This document shows, piece after piece, positions 10,798-21,901 of a stretch of 59,757 bases of DNA. The position numbers were made by a program, and so were the translations under genes. Position 1 is the first letter of the stretch; every line of letters starts with the position of its first letter. The notes under the pieces were generated by a model, which was given only the letters and a program-made list of their open reading frames with translations, had not been told where the DNA came from and did not search any database. The stretch comes from Betaproteobacteria bacterium (GTDB lineage Bacteria > Pseudomonadota > Gammaproteobacteria > Burkholderiales > SG8-39): contig SHXR01000021.1 in assembly GCA_009693235.1 (NCBI GenBank), forward strand, positions 1 through 59,757, written 5' to 3'.

Positions 10798-11946
10798 TCA
10801 CAACACGCCAAATGCGTAGATCGTTCCACGCCGCGTCTGGACCACGAATCCCGCCTCGATCGGACGAGGTGCGGCGACGATCGGCGAGCCGTCGGTTTCC
10901 ATGCGCGCGACGAACTCACCGGAGACCCGGTCAAGCAGATGCACCAAACCCTGGCCGTCACCCACCGCGACGAATCGCCCAATCGGCAGCGGCACGCTCA
11001 AGGCGCGTCGCGTGAGCTTATCCTGGCGCCAAACGATAGCACCTGTTGATCGATCGAGCGCAGCCACCGCGCCTTTCGCATCCGCAACATAGACGATCCG
11101 TCCTTCGCCCATCAGACCGGACGCGCTCGAGATGTCCCGGGTCCATAACGGCGCGCCATTGTCCGCATCAAAACATGCCGCCCGCCCTTGGAAGGACACC
11201 GCGCACACTTCCCGCTGCATGAGCCATGGCACGCCAACCACATCGCTCACCCGCTCAAGTTCAGTCGTTCCCTTGGGTGATGAGACCGTGCCTTCCCATC
11301 GCAACGCGCCATTATTCATGGCGAGCGCCACCAACTTGCCACCCGGAAATCCGGCGAAGATTAAATTCTGATCGGCTGCCGCCCCGGCGTTGGCGCGTAC
11401 CGTGAGGGCCGGGGCAACACGTTGATACGTCCACCGTCGCTTGCCATCGGTGGCGCTGAGTCCGAACACGCGGTTGTCGGCGGTGCGAACCACGACGAGG
11501 TCCGCAGCAATGAGCGGTGGTCCTAGCACTTCACTCGTGACGCGGACGTCCCAAACCGTCTTGCCGTTCGGATCAAACGCCACCACCCGACCGTTCAACG
11601 TTCCAACCACCACCAGATCGGCCGTCGCGCCGACCCCTGCAGAGATCCGGTCTTTGACGTCGGTGCGCCAGACTTCGTTGCCCGATTTCACCTCGAAACG
11701 GACCAGCGTACCGTCGTGGGCTGCGGCATACAACGCGGGCCCAACCACCACCGGGACGAGATCGAAGTCTTTCCCGTTGCCGACACTCGCTTTCCATAAC
11801 ACCTTGGTATCGATCGGCTTGTCGATCTCAGGCAAGTCCGGAAGGGGCGGCGTGCCGCTGCATCCGCACAGCACTATCGCCAGGACAGCGCCTACCGCAC
11901 CATTCGCCAAGCGGCCCGCCGAGGGGATCCACCCTCGATCATGCAT
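10798..11946 (-). CDS. bamB: Outer membrane assembly lipoprotein BamB
   Basis: Lipoprotein subunit of the BAM complex that inserts beta-barrel proteins into the outer membrane. The 382-aa protein has an N-terminal lipoprotein signal (AVGAVLAIVLCGCSG, lipobox Cys in LCGC) and repeated beta-propeller blades of PQQ type, seen as recurring (V)VAFDPNGK, LSATDGKRRW, ALDRSTGAIVW and LDRVSGEFV motifs. I chose ATG 11946, which overlaps the stop of the YfgM-like gene as TGATG; a GTG lies three bases upstream. Gene order hisS-yfgM-bamB-der is conserved. Confidence 0.95.
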   Translation of the reverse strand: MHDRGWIPSAGRLANGAVGAVLAIVLCGCSGTPPLPDLPEIDKPIDTKVLWKASVGNGKDFDLVPVVVGPALYAAAHDGTLVRFEVKSGNEVWRTDVKDRISAGVGATADLVVVGTLNGRVVAFDPNGKTVWDVRVTSEVLGPPLIAADLVVVRTADNRVFGLSATDGKRRWTYQRVAPALTVRANAGAAADQNLIFAGFPGGKLVALAMNNGALRWEGTVSSPKGTTELERVSDVVGVPWLMQREVCAVSFQGRAACFDADNGAPLWTRDISSASGLMGEGRIVYVADAKGAVAALDRSTGAIVWRQDKLTRRALSVPLPIGRFVAVGDGQGLVHLLDRVSGEFVARMETDGSPIVAAPRPIEAGFVVQTRRGTIYAFGVL

Positions 11947-12602
11947 CACGCGCCCCCGAGCGCATCCAACTTCGATTGGAGCCGCTCCTTCTGTGCGCTG
12001 TTCTTAGCGTCGGTCTTGTCAATCGCCGTTTGGTAAGCCGCGCGGGCCTCGGTTTGCCGCCCCTTGACGACGAGGATGTCGCCTTTCAGCGCTGCAAACT
12101 GGGACGCAAATTCACCGGCGGGTGCGTTGTCGAGCAATTTGATCGCCTCATCGGTCGCCTCATCGTCGACCAGCACATGCGCCAAGCGAAGCTTTACGAT
12201 CGATTGCAGCGCGGGCTCCGGAGCACGATCGATGACCCACTGCAGCTGCGCGCGGGCGGTCTTCAGGTCACCGGAATCAAAATGCACTTTCGCTGAAATC
12301 ATGGCGGCGAGCGGGGCAAAAATCGTCCGCGGGAACTGTTCAAGGATCGCACCGGTAGTGTCACGCACCTGCTTGGTGTCCTTTTCGGCCGCCGCTTTTT
12401 GCAGAGCATCGTAGAGCGCCGACGCCTGCCCGGCCTGCGAGCGCTGGTACCACTGCCAACCAACCGTGCCGGCATAGACGAGCGCCACCGCGGTAATCGC
12501 AGTCAGCACGAGGTTGCCGAATTTTTGCCACCACGCCTTGAATTCCGCGAGCTGTTCCTGCTCCTCGAGATCGAGGGTCCGCATTACATCGCGTTCTTTC
12601 AT
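11946..12602 (-). CDS. YfgM-like tetratricopeptide membrane protein
   Basis: Inner-membrane protein of 218 aa with a cytoplasmic N-terminus (EEQEQLAEFKAWWQKFG), one transmembrane helix (LVLTAITAVALVYAGTVGW) and a periplasmic TPR region. E. coli YfgM associates with the SecYEG translocon and periplasmic chaperones. The LEEQEQLxxxKAWWxxxG opening is the family signature. It lies between hisS and bamB, its usual place. A second Met at 12584 is an alternative start. Confidence 0.9.
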   Translation of the reverse strand: MKERDVMRTLDLEEQEQLAEFKAWWQKFGNLVLTAITAVALVYAGTVGWQWYQRSQAGQASALYDALQKAAAEKDTKQVRDTTGAILEQFPRTIFAPLAAMISAKVHFDSGDLKTARAQLQWVIDRAPEPALQSIVKLRLAHVLVDDEATDEAIKLLDNAPAGEFASQFAALKGDILVVKGRQTEARAAYQTAIDKTDAKNSAQKERLQSKLDALGGA

Positions 12603-12626
12603 AACTCGCCCTTTTGTGCCACTTGA

Positions 12627-13922
12627 TTAAATTGAGTGCTGACCGATCATGGAGCGCCCGATTACCGCCCCAACCGATGACGCCAAGGCTGCCCGCGGCA
12701 CCCGCTGCTGCGGCGTATCTAGCCGCAACGGCTTCACCGTCACCTCGCCCGCTGCCACTTCGTCTTCGCCAATGATCACCGCGACCGCCGCACGACTGCT
12801 ATCCGCTTTCTTCATTTGCGACTTGAAGCTGCCACCGCCACAATGCAATGTCGTGGCGATCGCCGCGTCGCGCAATTGCTCGGCAACGCTGAATGCGAGC
12901 TTCTGAGCAGCATCGCCCTGATGCACAATATAGACATCCGGCCCCGGATGCTTGGCGACGCGTCCGGCTTGCTCGATCAAATCGAGCAAACGCTCAATGC
13001 CCATTGCAAAGCCCGCCGCCGGCGCGGGCTTGCCGCCAATCTGCTCAAAGAGGCCATCGTAGCGCCCGCCGCCGCACACGGTGCCTTGCGCGCCAAGTCG
13101 ATCGGTGACCCACTCGAAGACGGTGAGGTTGTAGTAATCAAGCCCGCGTACCAGCCGCGGATCGATGGAATAGGCGATCCCCGCGTCGTCCAAGGTTCGC
13201 TTCACCGCATCGAAATGCGCAAGCGATACATCGCCAAGGAAATCCAGCAGGCGGGGCGCCCCATCGATCACTGACTGCATCGCCGGATTCTTGCTATCTA
13301 GCACGCGGAGCGGATTGGTTTCCAATCGGCGGGTGCCATCGCCATCGAGTTCATCGCGCCGTTCCCGCAGGTAGGCAACCAGTGCTTCGCGGTGCGCCAT
13401 ACGCTCCGGCAGACTACCCAGCGAATTCAAGCGCAGCTTAATGTCGCTCAAGCCAAGATCACGCCAGAGCCTTGCACACATCACCAGCAACTCGGCATCC
13501 ATATCGGGCCCGGCATAGCCCAGCGCTTCGACACCCACTTGATGGAACTGCCGGTAGCGGCCCTTCTGCGGGCGTTCATGACGGAACATCGGCCCGATAT
13601 ACCAAAGGCGGCGCGGCGCATCGTAAAGAAGATTGTGTTCCATCGCGGCCCGTACGGTAGAGGCCGTGCCTTCCGGGCGGAGCGTGAGGTGCTCGCCGTT
13701 CAAATCGTCGACGAAACTGTACATCTCTTTCTCGACGATATCGGTCACCTCACCGATCGCACGTCGAAACAACGAGGTGTGTTCGAGCAGCGGCATGCGG
13801 ATATTGCGATACCCGTAGCGGTGCAGCCAAGTCCGAATCGTTTCTTCGAACGCGAGCCACTGCTCCGCCGCGTCAGGGAGGATGTCGTTCATGCCGCGCA
13901 CGGCCTGCAATTTTTGCGTCAT
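12627..13922 (-). CDS. hisS: Histidine--tRNA ligase
   Basis: Class II aminoacyl-tRNA synthetase charging tRNA-His, 431 aa, normal length. [16 protein letters not shown] opens the protein. Motif 2 is in the [16 protein letters not shown] region, the HisA box is [13 protein letters not shown], and GGGRYDGL with a GFAMGIERL motif 3 follows. The C-terminal anticodon-binding domain is present from about residue 335. The start overlaps the ispG stop by four bases (ATGA). Confidence 0.97.
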   Translation of the reverse strand: MTQKLQAVRGMNDILPDAAEQWLAFEETIRTWLHRYGYRNIRMPLLEHTSLFRRAIGEVTDIVEKEMYSFVDDLNGEHLTLRPEGTASTVRAAMEHNLLYDAPRRLWYIGPMFRHERPQKGRYRQFHQVGVEALGYAGPDMDAELLVMCARLWRDLGLSDIKLRLNSLGSLPERMAHREALVAYLRERRDELDGDGTRRLETNPLRVLDSKNPAMQSVIDGAPRLLDFLGDVSLAHFDAVKRTLDDAGIAYSIDPRLVRGLDYYNLTVFEWVTDRLGAQGTVCGGGRYDGLFEQIGGKPAPAAGFAMGIERLLDLIEQAGRVAKHPGPDVYIVHQGDAAQKLAFSVAEQLRDAAIATTLHCGGGSFKSQMKKADSSRAAVAVIIGEDEVAAGEVTVKPLRLDTPQQRVPRAALASSVGAVIGRSMIGQHSI

Positions 13923-15217
13923 CGTGCAGGCGTCAGCTGGGTCGCAGGACGGGCGGGCGCGGCATTCAAGGCGGCGTTCGCACCGTAGGTACGGTGCACG
14001 TATTGTTCGACGATCGCCTGAAATTCACGGGCGATGTGCTCACCTTTCAGCGTCACCGTCTTTTCGCCATCCACATACACCGGGGCGACCGGTCGCTCAC
14101 CGGTGCCAGGCAGGCTGATACCGATGTTGGCAAACTTGCTCTCGCCCGGGCCATTCACCACGCAACCCATCACTGCGACATGCATCGCTTCGACGCCCGG
14201 ATAGCTGGCGCGCCACAACGGCATTTGCCGGCGCAGGTAGGACTGGATGTCGGCGGCCAATTCCTGGAATACCGTGCTGGTCGTGCGGCCACATCCCGGA
14301 CACGCAATCACCATCGGCGCGAACGATCTGAGCCCCATGGTCTGCAGCATCTCCTGCGCTACCAAGACTTCCTTGGTGCGATCGCCGCCGGGATCAGGCG
14401 TGAGTGACACGCGGATCGTGTCGCCGATGCCTTCTTGCAAGAGGACGGCCATCGCCGCGGTCGATGCGACGATGCCCTTGGAGCCCATGCCCGCCTCGGT
14501 CAGCCCAAGGTGCAACGGGTAGTCCGAACGACGGGCGAGTTCCCGATAGACGCCGATCAAATCCTGCACTCCACTTACCTTGCAGGACAGCACAATACGA
14601 TCACCGGGCAGACCGATGTCTTCAGCGCGACGCGCGCTGTCGATGGCTGAGCTAATGAGCGCTTCACGCATGACCTCTGTCGTTGCAAGAGGCGTCGGGA
14701 GCGTCGCGTTTTGATCCATCATCCGCGCCAGCAGCTCCTGATCAAGGCTGCCCCAGTTCACACCGATCCGCACCGGCTTGCCGAACCGGCAGGCGGTCTC
14801 GATCATTTGCGAGAACTGCTCATCGCGCTTGGCGCCCTTGCCGACGTTACCCGGATTGATTCGATACTTCGCGAGCACCCGTGCGCAGTCCGGGACTTCG
14901 GAGAGCAGCTTGTGTCCGTTGAAATGAAAATCGCCCACCAGCGGCACATTGCAATGTTGCGCATCGAGCGCCTCACGAATGGCCGGCACGGCGCGCGCCG
15001 CCTCGAGCGTATTGACCGTGACTCGCACCAGTTCCGATCCGGCATTGGCAAGCGCCTGCACCTGTCGCGCGGTAGCGTCGACGTCGGCCGTATCGGTATT
15101 GGTCATCGACTGCACGACGATCGGCGCCGCCCCACCGAGCGCGATACCGCCGATGCGGGTCATCCGTGTGCGATGCCGTCCGGTGGGGCCATTCGTCTGG
15201 TGGTCTGTCGCGGTCAC
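13919..15217 (-). CDS. ispG: 4-hydroxy-3-methylbut-2-en-1-yl diphosphate synthase
   Basis: [4Fe-4S] enzyme of the MEP isoprenoid pathway that converts MEcPP to HMBPP. The 432-aa form carries the extra loop seen in many Betaproteobacteria. The cluster cysteines sit in IACPGCGR (two Cys) and [11 protein letters not shown] (one Cys). The TIM-barrel start [21 protein letters not shown] is characteristic. Translation is probably coupled to hisS downstream by ATGA and it lies 5 bp from the rodZ stop. Confidence 0.97.
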   Translation of the reverse strand: MTATDHQTNGPTGRHRTRMTRIGGIALGGAAPIVVQSMTNTDTADVDATARQVQALANAGSELVRVTVNTLEAARAVPAIREALDAQHCNVPLVGDFHFNGHKLLSEVPDCARVLAKYRINPGNVGKGAKRDEQFSQMIETACRFGKPVRIGVNWGSLDQELLARMMDQNATLPTPLATTEVMREALISSAIDSARRAEDIGLPGDRIVLSCKVSGVQDLIGVYRELARRSDYPLHLGLTEAGMGSKGIVASTAAMAVLLQEGIGDTIRVSLTPDPGGDRTKEVLVAQEMLQTMGLRSFAPMVIACPGCGRTTSTVFQELAADIQSYLRRQMPLWRASYPGVEAMHVAVMGCVVNGPGESKFANIGISLPGTGERPVAPVYVDGEKTVTLKGEHIAREFQAIVEQYVHRTYGANAALNAAPARPATQLTPAR

Positions 15218-15222
15218 GGCAT

Positions 15223-16107
15223 TCAGTTCAGGGTAATGCGCGCGACATCGTCACGAATGTGCGGCGTCAAATCGTAGGGAGCGTTGTTGTACTGAACGCG
15301 AACGCCGGTGGCCGCGCCGATGACCAAATTGAACGGAGGACGACCTGTCACCACCCGTTCAGTCCCAGCGGGGTTGAGCATGTTCATGAGTGTTTCGTCG
15401 TTGGCACTACGGATTTGCACCCAGGAATCCACCTCGAATTTGAGCACGATCCGCTTTTGACTGGCCGATGGAACCGGCGGTTCCGGTTTCACTATCGCAG
15501 GCTTGGCTGCCACGGCAGGAGGCGTTGGGCCAGGTGGTGTGACCACCGGTTCAGCTGGAGCGGGCGGCTCGACCACCGCGATGTTGTCGGTGGAAAGTGG
15601 TTGGGGCGTCGCCGGCATCAATGTAACGGGACGCGCCTCTTGCGTGGCCACCGGCGCGCTGGAGAATCCTTGAACGAAGGATTGAATCGAATCACTCCAC
15701 TGATTGAGCATCAAGATTGCCAACAAAACGAGAATCAGTGAGCCGAAAATGTAGTAACGGTAAATCGGCGTCGAGCGCCCCGGAAACGGCACCGACATCT
15801 CGTTCATCTTGACGGTGGGCGGCGGCGACACCAGGCTCGCCCGCAATTGCGCGAGCAGCGGCTCCGGATCGACGCCGACGTGTTTTGCATAGGCCCGCAT
15901 CATGCCGCGCACGACGGTCGCACCCGGCAGGGCGGCGTAGTTGCCCGCTTCCAGCGCGGCGAGTTGCTTTGCTGAATAGCGCAGCGCAAGCGCCAATTGA
16001 TCGATGGTCATGCCACGTTCGTTGCGCGCTGCGGCGAGGATGCTGCCGGGCGTTCCGGACCCCGCCTCCGGCGACGCGCTTGCCTCGGTCATGACGACTT
16101 CACTCAT
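15223..16107 (-). CDS. rodZ: Cytoskeletal protein RodZ (HTH and DUF4115)
   Basis: Membrane cytoskeleton adaptor of 294 aa that couples MreB to the cell-wall elongation machinery. An N-terminal Cro-like HTH (residues about 20-85, [20 protein letters not shown]) is followed by a transmembrane helix ([17 protein letters not shown]), a long Pro/Ala/Val-rich linker and a C-terminal DUF4115 beta-domain ([19 protein letters not shown]). It overlaps the end of pilW by four bases. The order pilW-rodZ-ispG-hisS is conserved in the class. Confidence 0.93.
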   Translation of the reverse strand: MSEVVMTEASASPEAGSGTPGSILAAARNERGMTIDQLALALRYSAKQLAALEAGNYAALPGATVVRGMMRAYAKHVGVDPEPLLAQLRASLVSPPPTVKMNEMSVPFPGRSTPIYRYYIFGSLILVLLAILMLNQWSDSIQSFVQGFSSAPVATQEARPVTLMPATPQPLSTDNIAVVEPPAPAEPVVTPPGPTPPAVAAKPAIVKPEPPVPSASQKRIVLKFEVDSWVQIRSANDETLMNMLNPAGTERVVTGRPPFNLVIGAATGVRVQYNNAPYDLTPHIRDDVARITLN

Positions 16108-16921
16108 TCGAATTGTCCCCGCTCATAGGCTTGCAACTCTCGGGATCCAGGAAAGCGACGACGCAACTGCGATGCAAAGCTTGCTTCCGCGGCCCTATCC
16201 CCGCGCAGACGCTCGATGCGAAGCGCAATCCATAGCGATTCTGCCGTTGGCGTGACAACCTGGTTGTATCGTCCGATCCGTTCACGTGCACGAATGATGT
16301 TCCGGCGCGCAAAATCCATGCGCGCGCCTGCAATCAAAGCCGCTGCATAGTTGGCATCGATCCGCAATGCCGAATCAATATGATCACCCGCTGTCTTAAG
16401 ATCGCCCAACTTCTGCAGGCAATTGCTGGCGGTCAAATGCGTCTTGGCAGACGAAGGGTACAGGGGGTTGTCGATCGCCCTCATGAAAACTTCACCGCTT
16501 CACGCTCACGCCCGGTTTGGCAGAGGAACCAGCCATGGTTGTGATTGATATCGGGATCTTTCTCATCGAGCCGCAGTGCGCGCTCAAAACTTTGCTGCGC
16601 CTGAACTTGATCGCGCAGTTCCATATGCACCAGACCGAGGATACTGTGCGCGGGCGCGTACGTGGCGTCGGTATCCACCGCCACCTTCGCCTCGTCCAGT
16701 GCCACCGAAAAATTGCCAAGCTCGATGTAGCCGGCCGCAAGTTCGCCATGGGCTTTAGCGCTCGCCCGCGGATCAAATAGGCGATCGACCATCGTTGATG
16801 GCGGCCGCGAGCCGACCTGGGAACCAGAAGGATCGCTGCCACAACCAGCCAGCAGCAGCGCCATGATGGAAGCGGCAATCAGGTTCGCACGCATGAAGTT
16901 TGCCGCACCGGTCCGCTTCAT
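16104..16921 (-). pseudogene. pilW: Type IV pilus biogenesis lipoprotein PilW/PilF, frameshifted
   Basis: TPR lipoprotein that supports PilQ secretin assembly in type IV pilus biogenesis. The first frame (16481-16921) has a lipoprotein signal with lipobox LLLAGC and TPR repeats, and ends at EAVKFS followed by a stop. The second frame (16104-16484) starts inside that stop and continues the TPR array (MRAIDNPLYPSS onward). Adding one T to the run of four T (A 16486-16489 on the plus strand) gives K-F-F-M-R-A-I-D-N-P-L-Y-P, which reads as the normal family sequence, and makes the length divisible by three. Start ATG 16921 overlaps the rlmN stop (TGATG). This may be a sequencing deletion rather than a real mutation. 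Confidence 0.85.
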
Positions 16922-18015
16922 CACGCGTTCGCCCTCGCCCACCGGTCGGCTCGCCGGGTGCGGTCCTCGACTTGTCCGGCCAGTTGCCCGCAAGCTGCAT
17001 CGATATCATCGCCTCGCGTCTTGCGCGTGGTGGTCAGCAACTCGGCGGCGTTGAGACGCTCATTGAACCGATGAATCCGATCGGGCGGCGATCGCACGAA
17101 CCCGGCGCGCGGAAATGGATTGAACGGGATCAAATTGACCTTCGCTGGAACATCGGCGAGCAGGCGAATCAATTCGTCTGCATGCTGATCAGAATCGTTG
17201 ACGCCGGCGAGCATCACGTATTCAAAGGTGATGAAATTGCGCGGCGCGAAGGCGAGGTAACGTCGGCAGGCCGCCAGCAACTCGCGCAACGGGTACTTGC
17301 GATTGATCGGCATCAGCTCGTCGCGCAAACGATCATTCGGTGCATGCAGCGACACCGCCAGCGCGACCGGACAATCCTCGCCGAGACGATCGATGAGCGG
17401 CACAATACCCGAGGTGGAGACCGTCACCCGCCGCCGCGAAAGGCCATACGCATTGTCATCCAGCATCAGTTGCAGCGCGGGCAGCACCGCCTCGTAGTTG
17501 AGGAGCGGCTCGCCCATGCCCATCATCACGACATTCGTTACTGCCCGTTCACCGAGCTGCGCATAGCCGGATGCAGCCAATGCGCGATTGGCATGCCACA
17601 GCTGGCCGATGATCTCGGCAGTGGTGAGGTTGCGATTAAATCCTTGCTTGCCGGTCGAACAGAACTTGCAGTCAAGGGCACAGCCGGCCTGCGACGATAC
17701 GCACAGCGTGCCCCGGTTCGTCTCGGGTATAAACACCGCCTCGATACCATTGCCCGCACCGACATTCAGCAGCCATTTTCGCGTGCCATCGGCAGCCGTT
17801 GCATCGCTCAATACCCGCGGGCCCAGAACGGTGGCCCCTGCGATCAGTTTTTCACGTAGCGTTTTCGCCAGATCGGTCATCGCGGCAAAATCGGCGACCC
17901 CCGCCCGGTGAATCCAGCGCTCGACCTGTTTGGCACGAAACGGCTTTTCGCCAATACTTGCGAAGTATTCGATGAGCCGGCCGGCATCATGGCCTAACAG
18001 ATTGATAGACGTCAC
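16921..18015 (-). CDS. rlmN: Dual-specificity RNA methyltransferase RlmN
   Basis: Radical SAM enzyme that methylates C2 of adenosine 2503 in 23S rRNA and A37 in some tRNAs; 364 aa. The cluster motif is CALDCKFC (CxxxCxxC) followed by [11 protein letters not shown], and a GMGEPLLNY motif near residue 170. RVTVSTSG and the C-terminal [15 protein letters not shown] segment, which carries the methyl-accepting Cys, are present. It lies between ndk and pilW, as usual. Confidence 0.97.
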   Translation of the reverse strand: MTSINLLGHDAGRLIEYFASIGEKPFRAKQVERWIHRAGVADFAAMTDLAKTLREKLIAGATVLGPRVLSDATAADGTRKWLLNVGAGNGIEAVFIPETNRGTLCVSSQAGCALDCKFCSTGKQGFNRNLTTAEIIGQLWHANRALAASGYAQLGERAVTNVVMMGMGEPLLNYEAVLPALQLMLDDNAYGLSRRRVTVSTSGIVPLIDRLGEDCPVALAVSLHAPNDRLRDELMPINRKYPLRELLAACRRYLAFAPRNFITFEYVMLAGVNDSDQHADELIRLLADVPAKVNLIPFNPFPRAGFVRSPPDRIHRFNERLNAAELLTTTRKTRGDDIDAACGQLAGQVEDRTRRADRWARANA

Positions 18016-18028
18016 CAGAGTCGGACGG

Positions 18029-18454
18029 CTAGCGGCCGTAGACTTCCATGGCCGGGAAGAAGAACGCTATTTCATTGCGAGCCGTATCAGTGCCATCCGA
18101 GCCGTGCACGGCGTTGGCATCGATCGAATCGGCGAAATCGGCGCGAATCGTACCTTTGGCGGCCTTCTTCGGATCGGTGGCTCCCATCAACTCGCGATTC
18201 CGTGCGATGGCGTTCTCGCCTTCGAGCGCCTGGATCAGGACTGGACCTGAGGTCATGAACCTCACCAGATCGCCGAAGAACGGACGCGCGCGATGAACGC
18301 CATAGAACGCCTCGGCTTCCTGTTGCGAGAGGTGTTTCATTCTTGCTGCGATGATCTTGAGACCCGCGCCCTCGAATCGCGCGTAGATCTGGCCGATGAC
18401 ATTTTTTTCCACCGCATCGGGCTTGATGATGGAAAGCGTACGCTCTACCGCCAT
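18029..18454 (-). CDS. ndk: Nucleoside diphosphate kinase
   Basis: Transfers gamma-phosphate between nucleoside triphosphates and diphosphates through a phosphohistidine. The 141-aa length is standard. The N-terminus [15 protein letters not shown] and the active-site segment NAVHGSD (catalytic His) are intact, as is [13 protein letters not shown] about ten bases before the ATG is a good ribosome-binding site. The 264-bp gap upstream (18,455-18,718) shows no gene and probably carries its promoter; a GATACT -10-like hexamer lies just ahead of the ribosome-binding site. Confidence 0.97.
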   Translation of the reverse strand: MAVERTLSIIKPDAVEKNVIGQIYARFEGAGLKIIAARMKHLSQQEAEAFYGVHRARPFFGDLVRFMTSGPVLIQALEGENAIARNRELMGATDPKKAAKGTIRADFADSIDANAVHGSDGTDTARNEIAFFFPAMEVYGR

Positions 18455-18718
18455 GAAACATCTCCCACTGAGTATCGTTGCAAATGACTTTAATGAATGC
18501 CCGTTGCCGCGCCGCAGCCGGGCACGGCGATCGATGACAAACTGGACGTTGCCTCAGATGGTTGGACTGTCGCGCCGTCATCGCGTTCGACGAAGGCGCG
18601 GATGACAGCACCGCCTCGCCAGCGATTTAACGAACCGACCACTGCATGAACACTTGACGTAACCAACTATTTTAGCACGATAAATATCAATCTCCGCGGT
18701 CTTCGGGCAAGCCCCTCT

Positions 18719-20119
18719 CTAGCCATGCGATACCACCCCGTGGGGCCGCCATGCAACGGTCCAGCCGATCTCATTGCGGGCGGCGCGAAATGCCGCATCC
18801 ACCCCGATCCCAGGCACATAGGCTAGCTCGCTGTTGATATGGACAAGCGGCAGCCGCTCACGTTCCCACGGCGGCACACCAGCCTCCTGAAAGACGTTCT
18901 TGAGCGTCTTGCTGCCACCGCCTGGATGCAGGCGAATGCGCGCGCCTGCTGTGCGCAATCTGGCAAAGACGCGACCCGCTTGAACCCATCGATCGCCCAT
19001 GCCGACGCCCACACGCCGACGCATGATGAGGACACCACCCAAAATCGGGACCGACCAACGCATACGACCGTTCCACTCCGCCGTTGCATCAATGGGCAGA
19101 TGGTCGCGATGCCGCAACAGGTAAAGGCGATCCCGGAAGCGCCGCAACGCATAGCCCGCACTTTCATAGGCCACGTTCGCAGCCGGCCGTGCCTGCCGCA
19201 GCTGACGGAGGAACTCTTCCATTTGCACCGTAGACGGTGCCGGCACCGCTTCACCACGCAGCCAAGTACGCATGGCGTTGGTCGCCCGGTCATCCGCCAA
19301 CGCCAGCAATCGCGCCAGCAGCAACGATTCGCGACGTTGCATGCCGCGCAGGTCGAGTTGCCCTAACGTCTCCAGCAAATCGGCGGCTTGCGCAAGATGC
19401 CGGGCGCTCCGTGCCAGATTGGCGATGGCCGCAGGTTCCCGCGCGACCAACAAGGGCACCACATGATGTCGCAAATAGTTCCGGGTGAGGGCAGTATTGT
19501 CGTTCGACTCGTCATGCACCCACGCCAGTCCATGGCGACGCGCGTAGGCATCGATCTGGGCGCGTGTTACGTCGAGCATTGGCCGCACAAAAACGGGCAG
19601 CGGGTTCGCCATGTCGTTGGTCACCGCCATCGCAGGGTTCCGCACCACCCGGTGGGCACCCATTGCCGCCAAGCCGGGCAGCCCGGCACCCCGCAACAAC
19701 TGCAGCAGAACGGTCTCCGCCTGGTCATCGCGATGATGCGCCAGCGCAACATGCGACGCACCGCAATCTGCCAGTGCTTGCCGGCGCGCGATGCGTGCAG
19801 CGGCTTCGATGCCTTGGTCACGCCATGGGGTGATATCAACACGCACGATCTGCAACGGGATACCGTAGGCGGCACAAAGACCCGCACAGAAGCGGGCCCA
19901 CGCATCGGCATTGGGGCTGATGCCATGATGAACATGCATCGCCGCCAGCGGCACACCGCCCCGCCCCGCCCACGCTTGCAACACATGAAGCAGAACGACC
20001 GAATCGATCCCGCCCGAAAGGGCCACGCAGACGCCGCTCGAGGAGGGCATGCGCCGGGTGATGCCCCCCTCGAACGACAGGACCCGCTCAGGTCGCGGCG
20101 GTTTCCTTGTATCGGCCAT
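18719..20119 (-). CDS. tilS: tRNA(Ile)-lysidine synthase
   Basis: N-type ATP pyrophosphatase that lysinylates C34 of tRNA-Ile(CAU) so that it reads AUA codons. The 466-aa protein has the PP-loop [13 protein letters not shown] near residue 32, HHGISPNAD and [14 protein letters not shown] downstream, then the helical domain and C-terminal substrate-binding domains ending with [14 protein letters not shown]. The chosen ATG gives a 32-base overlap with accA; ATG 20050 would avoid it but would remove residues just ahead of the PP-loop. Order accA-tilS is typical. Confidence 0.93.
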   Translation of the reverse strand: MADTRKPPRPERVLSFEGGITRRMPSSSGVCVALSGGIDSVVLLHVLQAWAGRGGVPLAAMHVHHGISPNADAWARFCAGLCAAYGIPLQIVRVDITPWRDQGIEAAARIARRQALADCGASHVALAHHRDDQAETVLLQLLRGAGLPGLAAMGAHRVVRNPAMAVTNDMANPLPVFVRPMLDVTRAQIDAYARRHGLAWVHDESNDNTALTRNYLRHHVVPLLVAREPAAIANLARSARHLAQAADLLETLGQLDLRGMQRRESLLLARLLALADDRATNAMRTWLRGEAVPAPSTVQMEEFLRQLRQARPAANVAYESAGYALRRFRDRLYLLRHRDHLPIDATAEWNGRMRWSVPILGGVLIMRRRVGVGMGDRWVQAGRVFARLRTAGARIRLHPGGGSKTLKNVFQEAGVPPWERERLPLVHINSELAYVPGIGVDAAFRAARNEIGWTVAWRPHGVVSHG

Positions 20120-21059
20120 AGGCCATCAACCGATCGAAGCGGGTGACAACCAGCTCTTTCGGGCTCAAGGGGGTGAGCTGACGCAGCGTTTCATGTAGCG
20201 CCTTTTTGAGGGTCTGCCCCATCGCCGGATGATCCCGATGCGCACCACCGAGCGGCTCGCTCAGGATGCGGTCGATGAGACCGAGTGTCTTCAGACGGGC
20301 CGATGTAATGCCAAGGGTTTCGGCCGCTTCCGGCGCGTGCTCCGCGCTTTTCCAGAGAATCGAGGCGCAACCTTCCGGGGAAATCACCGAGTAGGTTGAA
20401 TACTGCAACATCATGAGCGCATCGCCAACGGCAATCGCCAAGGCCCCGCCCGATCCGCCTTCGCCGATGACCGTGCAAATCACCGGCACCTTGAGGCCCG
20501 CCATGGTGGAAAGATTGCGGCCGATCGCCTCGGACTGACCGCGCTCCTCGGCACCGATGCCAGGATAGGCGCCGGGCGTATCGATGAAGGTAAAAATGGG
20601 AATCGAGAATTTCTCGGCCAGTTTCATCAGGCGCAAGGCCTTGCGATAGCCCTCAGGCCGTGGCATGCCGAAGTTGCGCAGGATCTTCTCGCGCGTATCG
20701 CGGCCCTTTTGATGGCCGATCACCATGACGCTTTGCCCATTGAAGCGCGCCAGCCCACCGACGATCGACAGATCATCGGCATAGGCACGATCACCATGCA
20801 GCTCGTTGAAGTCGGAAAACAGCATGTCGATGTAGTCAAGCGTGTAAGGCCGCTGCGGATGGCGCGCGACCAACGCAACCTGCCAGGGCGACAGCTTGGC
20901 GTAAATGTCCTTGGTGAGGGCCTGACTCTTTTTCTGCAGGCGTCCGATTTCCTCGGAAATATCGACGGCTGAGTCGTCCTGCACAAAGCGCAGTTCTTCG
21001 ATGCGCGCTTCCAGCTCAGCAATCGGCTGCTCGAAATCAAGGAATGTTGTTTTCATCAT
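20088..21059 (-). CDS. accA: Acetyl-CoA carboxylase carboxyltransferase subunit alpha
   Basis: Alpha half of the carboxyltransferase that makes malonyl-CoA for fatty-acid synthesis. It is 323 aa, the normal length. [21 protein letters not shown] opens the protein. The core contains [29 protein letters not shown] and [11 protein letters not shown], the carboxybiotin/acyl-CoA crotonase-fold signature. A 197-bp gap upstream separates it from the glycosylase and may hold its promoter. Confidence 0.97.
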   Translation of the reverse strand: MMKTTFLDFEQPIAELEARIEELRFVQDDSAVDISEEIGRLQKKSQALTKDIYAKLSPWQVALVARHPQRPYTLDYIDMLFSDFNELHGDRAYADDLSIVGGLARFNGQSVMVIGHQKGRDTREKILRNFGMPRPEGYRKALRLMKLAEKFSIPIFTFIDTPGAYPGIGAEERGQSEAIGRNLSTMAGLKVPVICTVIGEGGSGGALAIAVGDALMMLQYSTYSVISPEGCASILWKSAEHAPEAAETLGITSARLKTLGLIDRILSEPLGGAHRDHPAMGQTLKKALHETLRQLTPLSPKELVVTRFDRLMAYGRYKETAAT

Positions 21060-21256
21060 GAAGCTGGTACCAGTCGGCTACGCTTGATCGCGGTCGTACG
21101 CGCTCGGGAGAGGGCGACGCATTTTACGCACAACCGCGCGCACCCGGCCGCATCGTAGACAAGATAGATTGATCAGCAAATCGATGCCGAGCCGATAATG
21201 TGAACTATCCAACGCTTGCCTGGCCCGATCGCGATGAATGAGCGGGTGCGGCGCAC

Positions 21257-21880
21257 TCAATACTCGACCGGCACCGGATCAAGACTGCGCCATAGGTACC
21301 AGGTCGCTACCGAGCGCCATGGTGCCCACGGCTCGGCAATGCGGCGGAGCGTCCGCTCGGACATGACCCGGCCGCGACGGTAATGCAGACTCACCGCCCG
21401 TTGCAGGCCGACATCGGCAACCGGCAGGATATCCGGGCGCAGCAAATTGAAGATCAAGAACATCTCCGCGGTCCATCTCCCGATACCCCGCACCGCGGTG
21501 AGATCAGCGATGATCGCTTCATCATCCATGGCATCCCAGCGCGTGGGGTCCAGGCGCCGGCTGGCAAACCGGTCGGCGAGTTCCCTCACATATTCGACCT
21601 TGCGTTGCGACAAACCGGCCGCTCGCAGGTCGGCTATCGCGGTCGCAGCAATATTGACGGGAGTGAGCGTGCCACCCACCGTTGCGAGAACCTTCTGCCA
21701 GACGCTTGCAGCGGCTTTGACCGAGATCTGTTGGCCGACGATCGAGCACGCCAGCGTTTGAAAGGCATCCCCGCGACTACCCAGCGCAATACCACGGCGT
21801 GCCCGCATGATCGTGGCGAGGATCGGATCAGCGCGCGCGAGCTCACGCTTGGCGCGTTGCCAGTAGGGAGGGGCCTCCAT
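21257..21880 (-). CDS. DNA-3-methyladenine glycosylase II (AlkA-like)
   Basis: HhH-GPD superfamily base-excision glycosylase of 207 aa, expected to remove alkylated purines. The core segment FQTLACSIVGQQISVKAA matches the family. The helix-hairpin-helix is LTAVRGIGRWTAEMFLIF, followed by the catalytic Asp in ILPVADVGLQRAV. It lies upstream of accA as in many Betaproteobacteria. There is no N-terminal AlkA beta domain, so it is the short form. Confidence 0.9.
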   Translation of the reverse strand: MEAPPYWQRAKRELARADPILATIMRARRGIALGSRGDAFQTLACSIVGQQISVKAAASVWQKVLATVGGTLTPVNIAATAIADLRAAGLSQRKVEYVRELADRFASRRLDPTRWDAMDDEAIIADLTAVRGIGRWTAEMFLIFNLLRPDILPVADVGLQRAVSLHYRRGRVMSERTLRRIAEPWAPWRSVATWYLWRSLDPVPVEY

Positions 21881-21901
21881 GGGTCGATTGGCTTTCTACC
21901 G

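Noticed and set aside
16900-17859. Long plus-strand open frame opposite rlmN
   Set aside because: Antisense shadow; rlmN carries all radical SAM motifs in the other strand.
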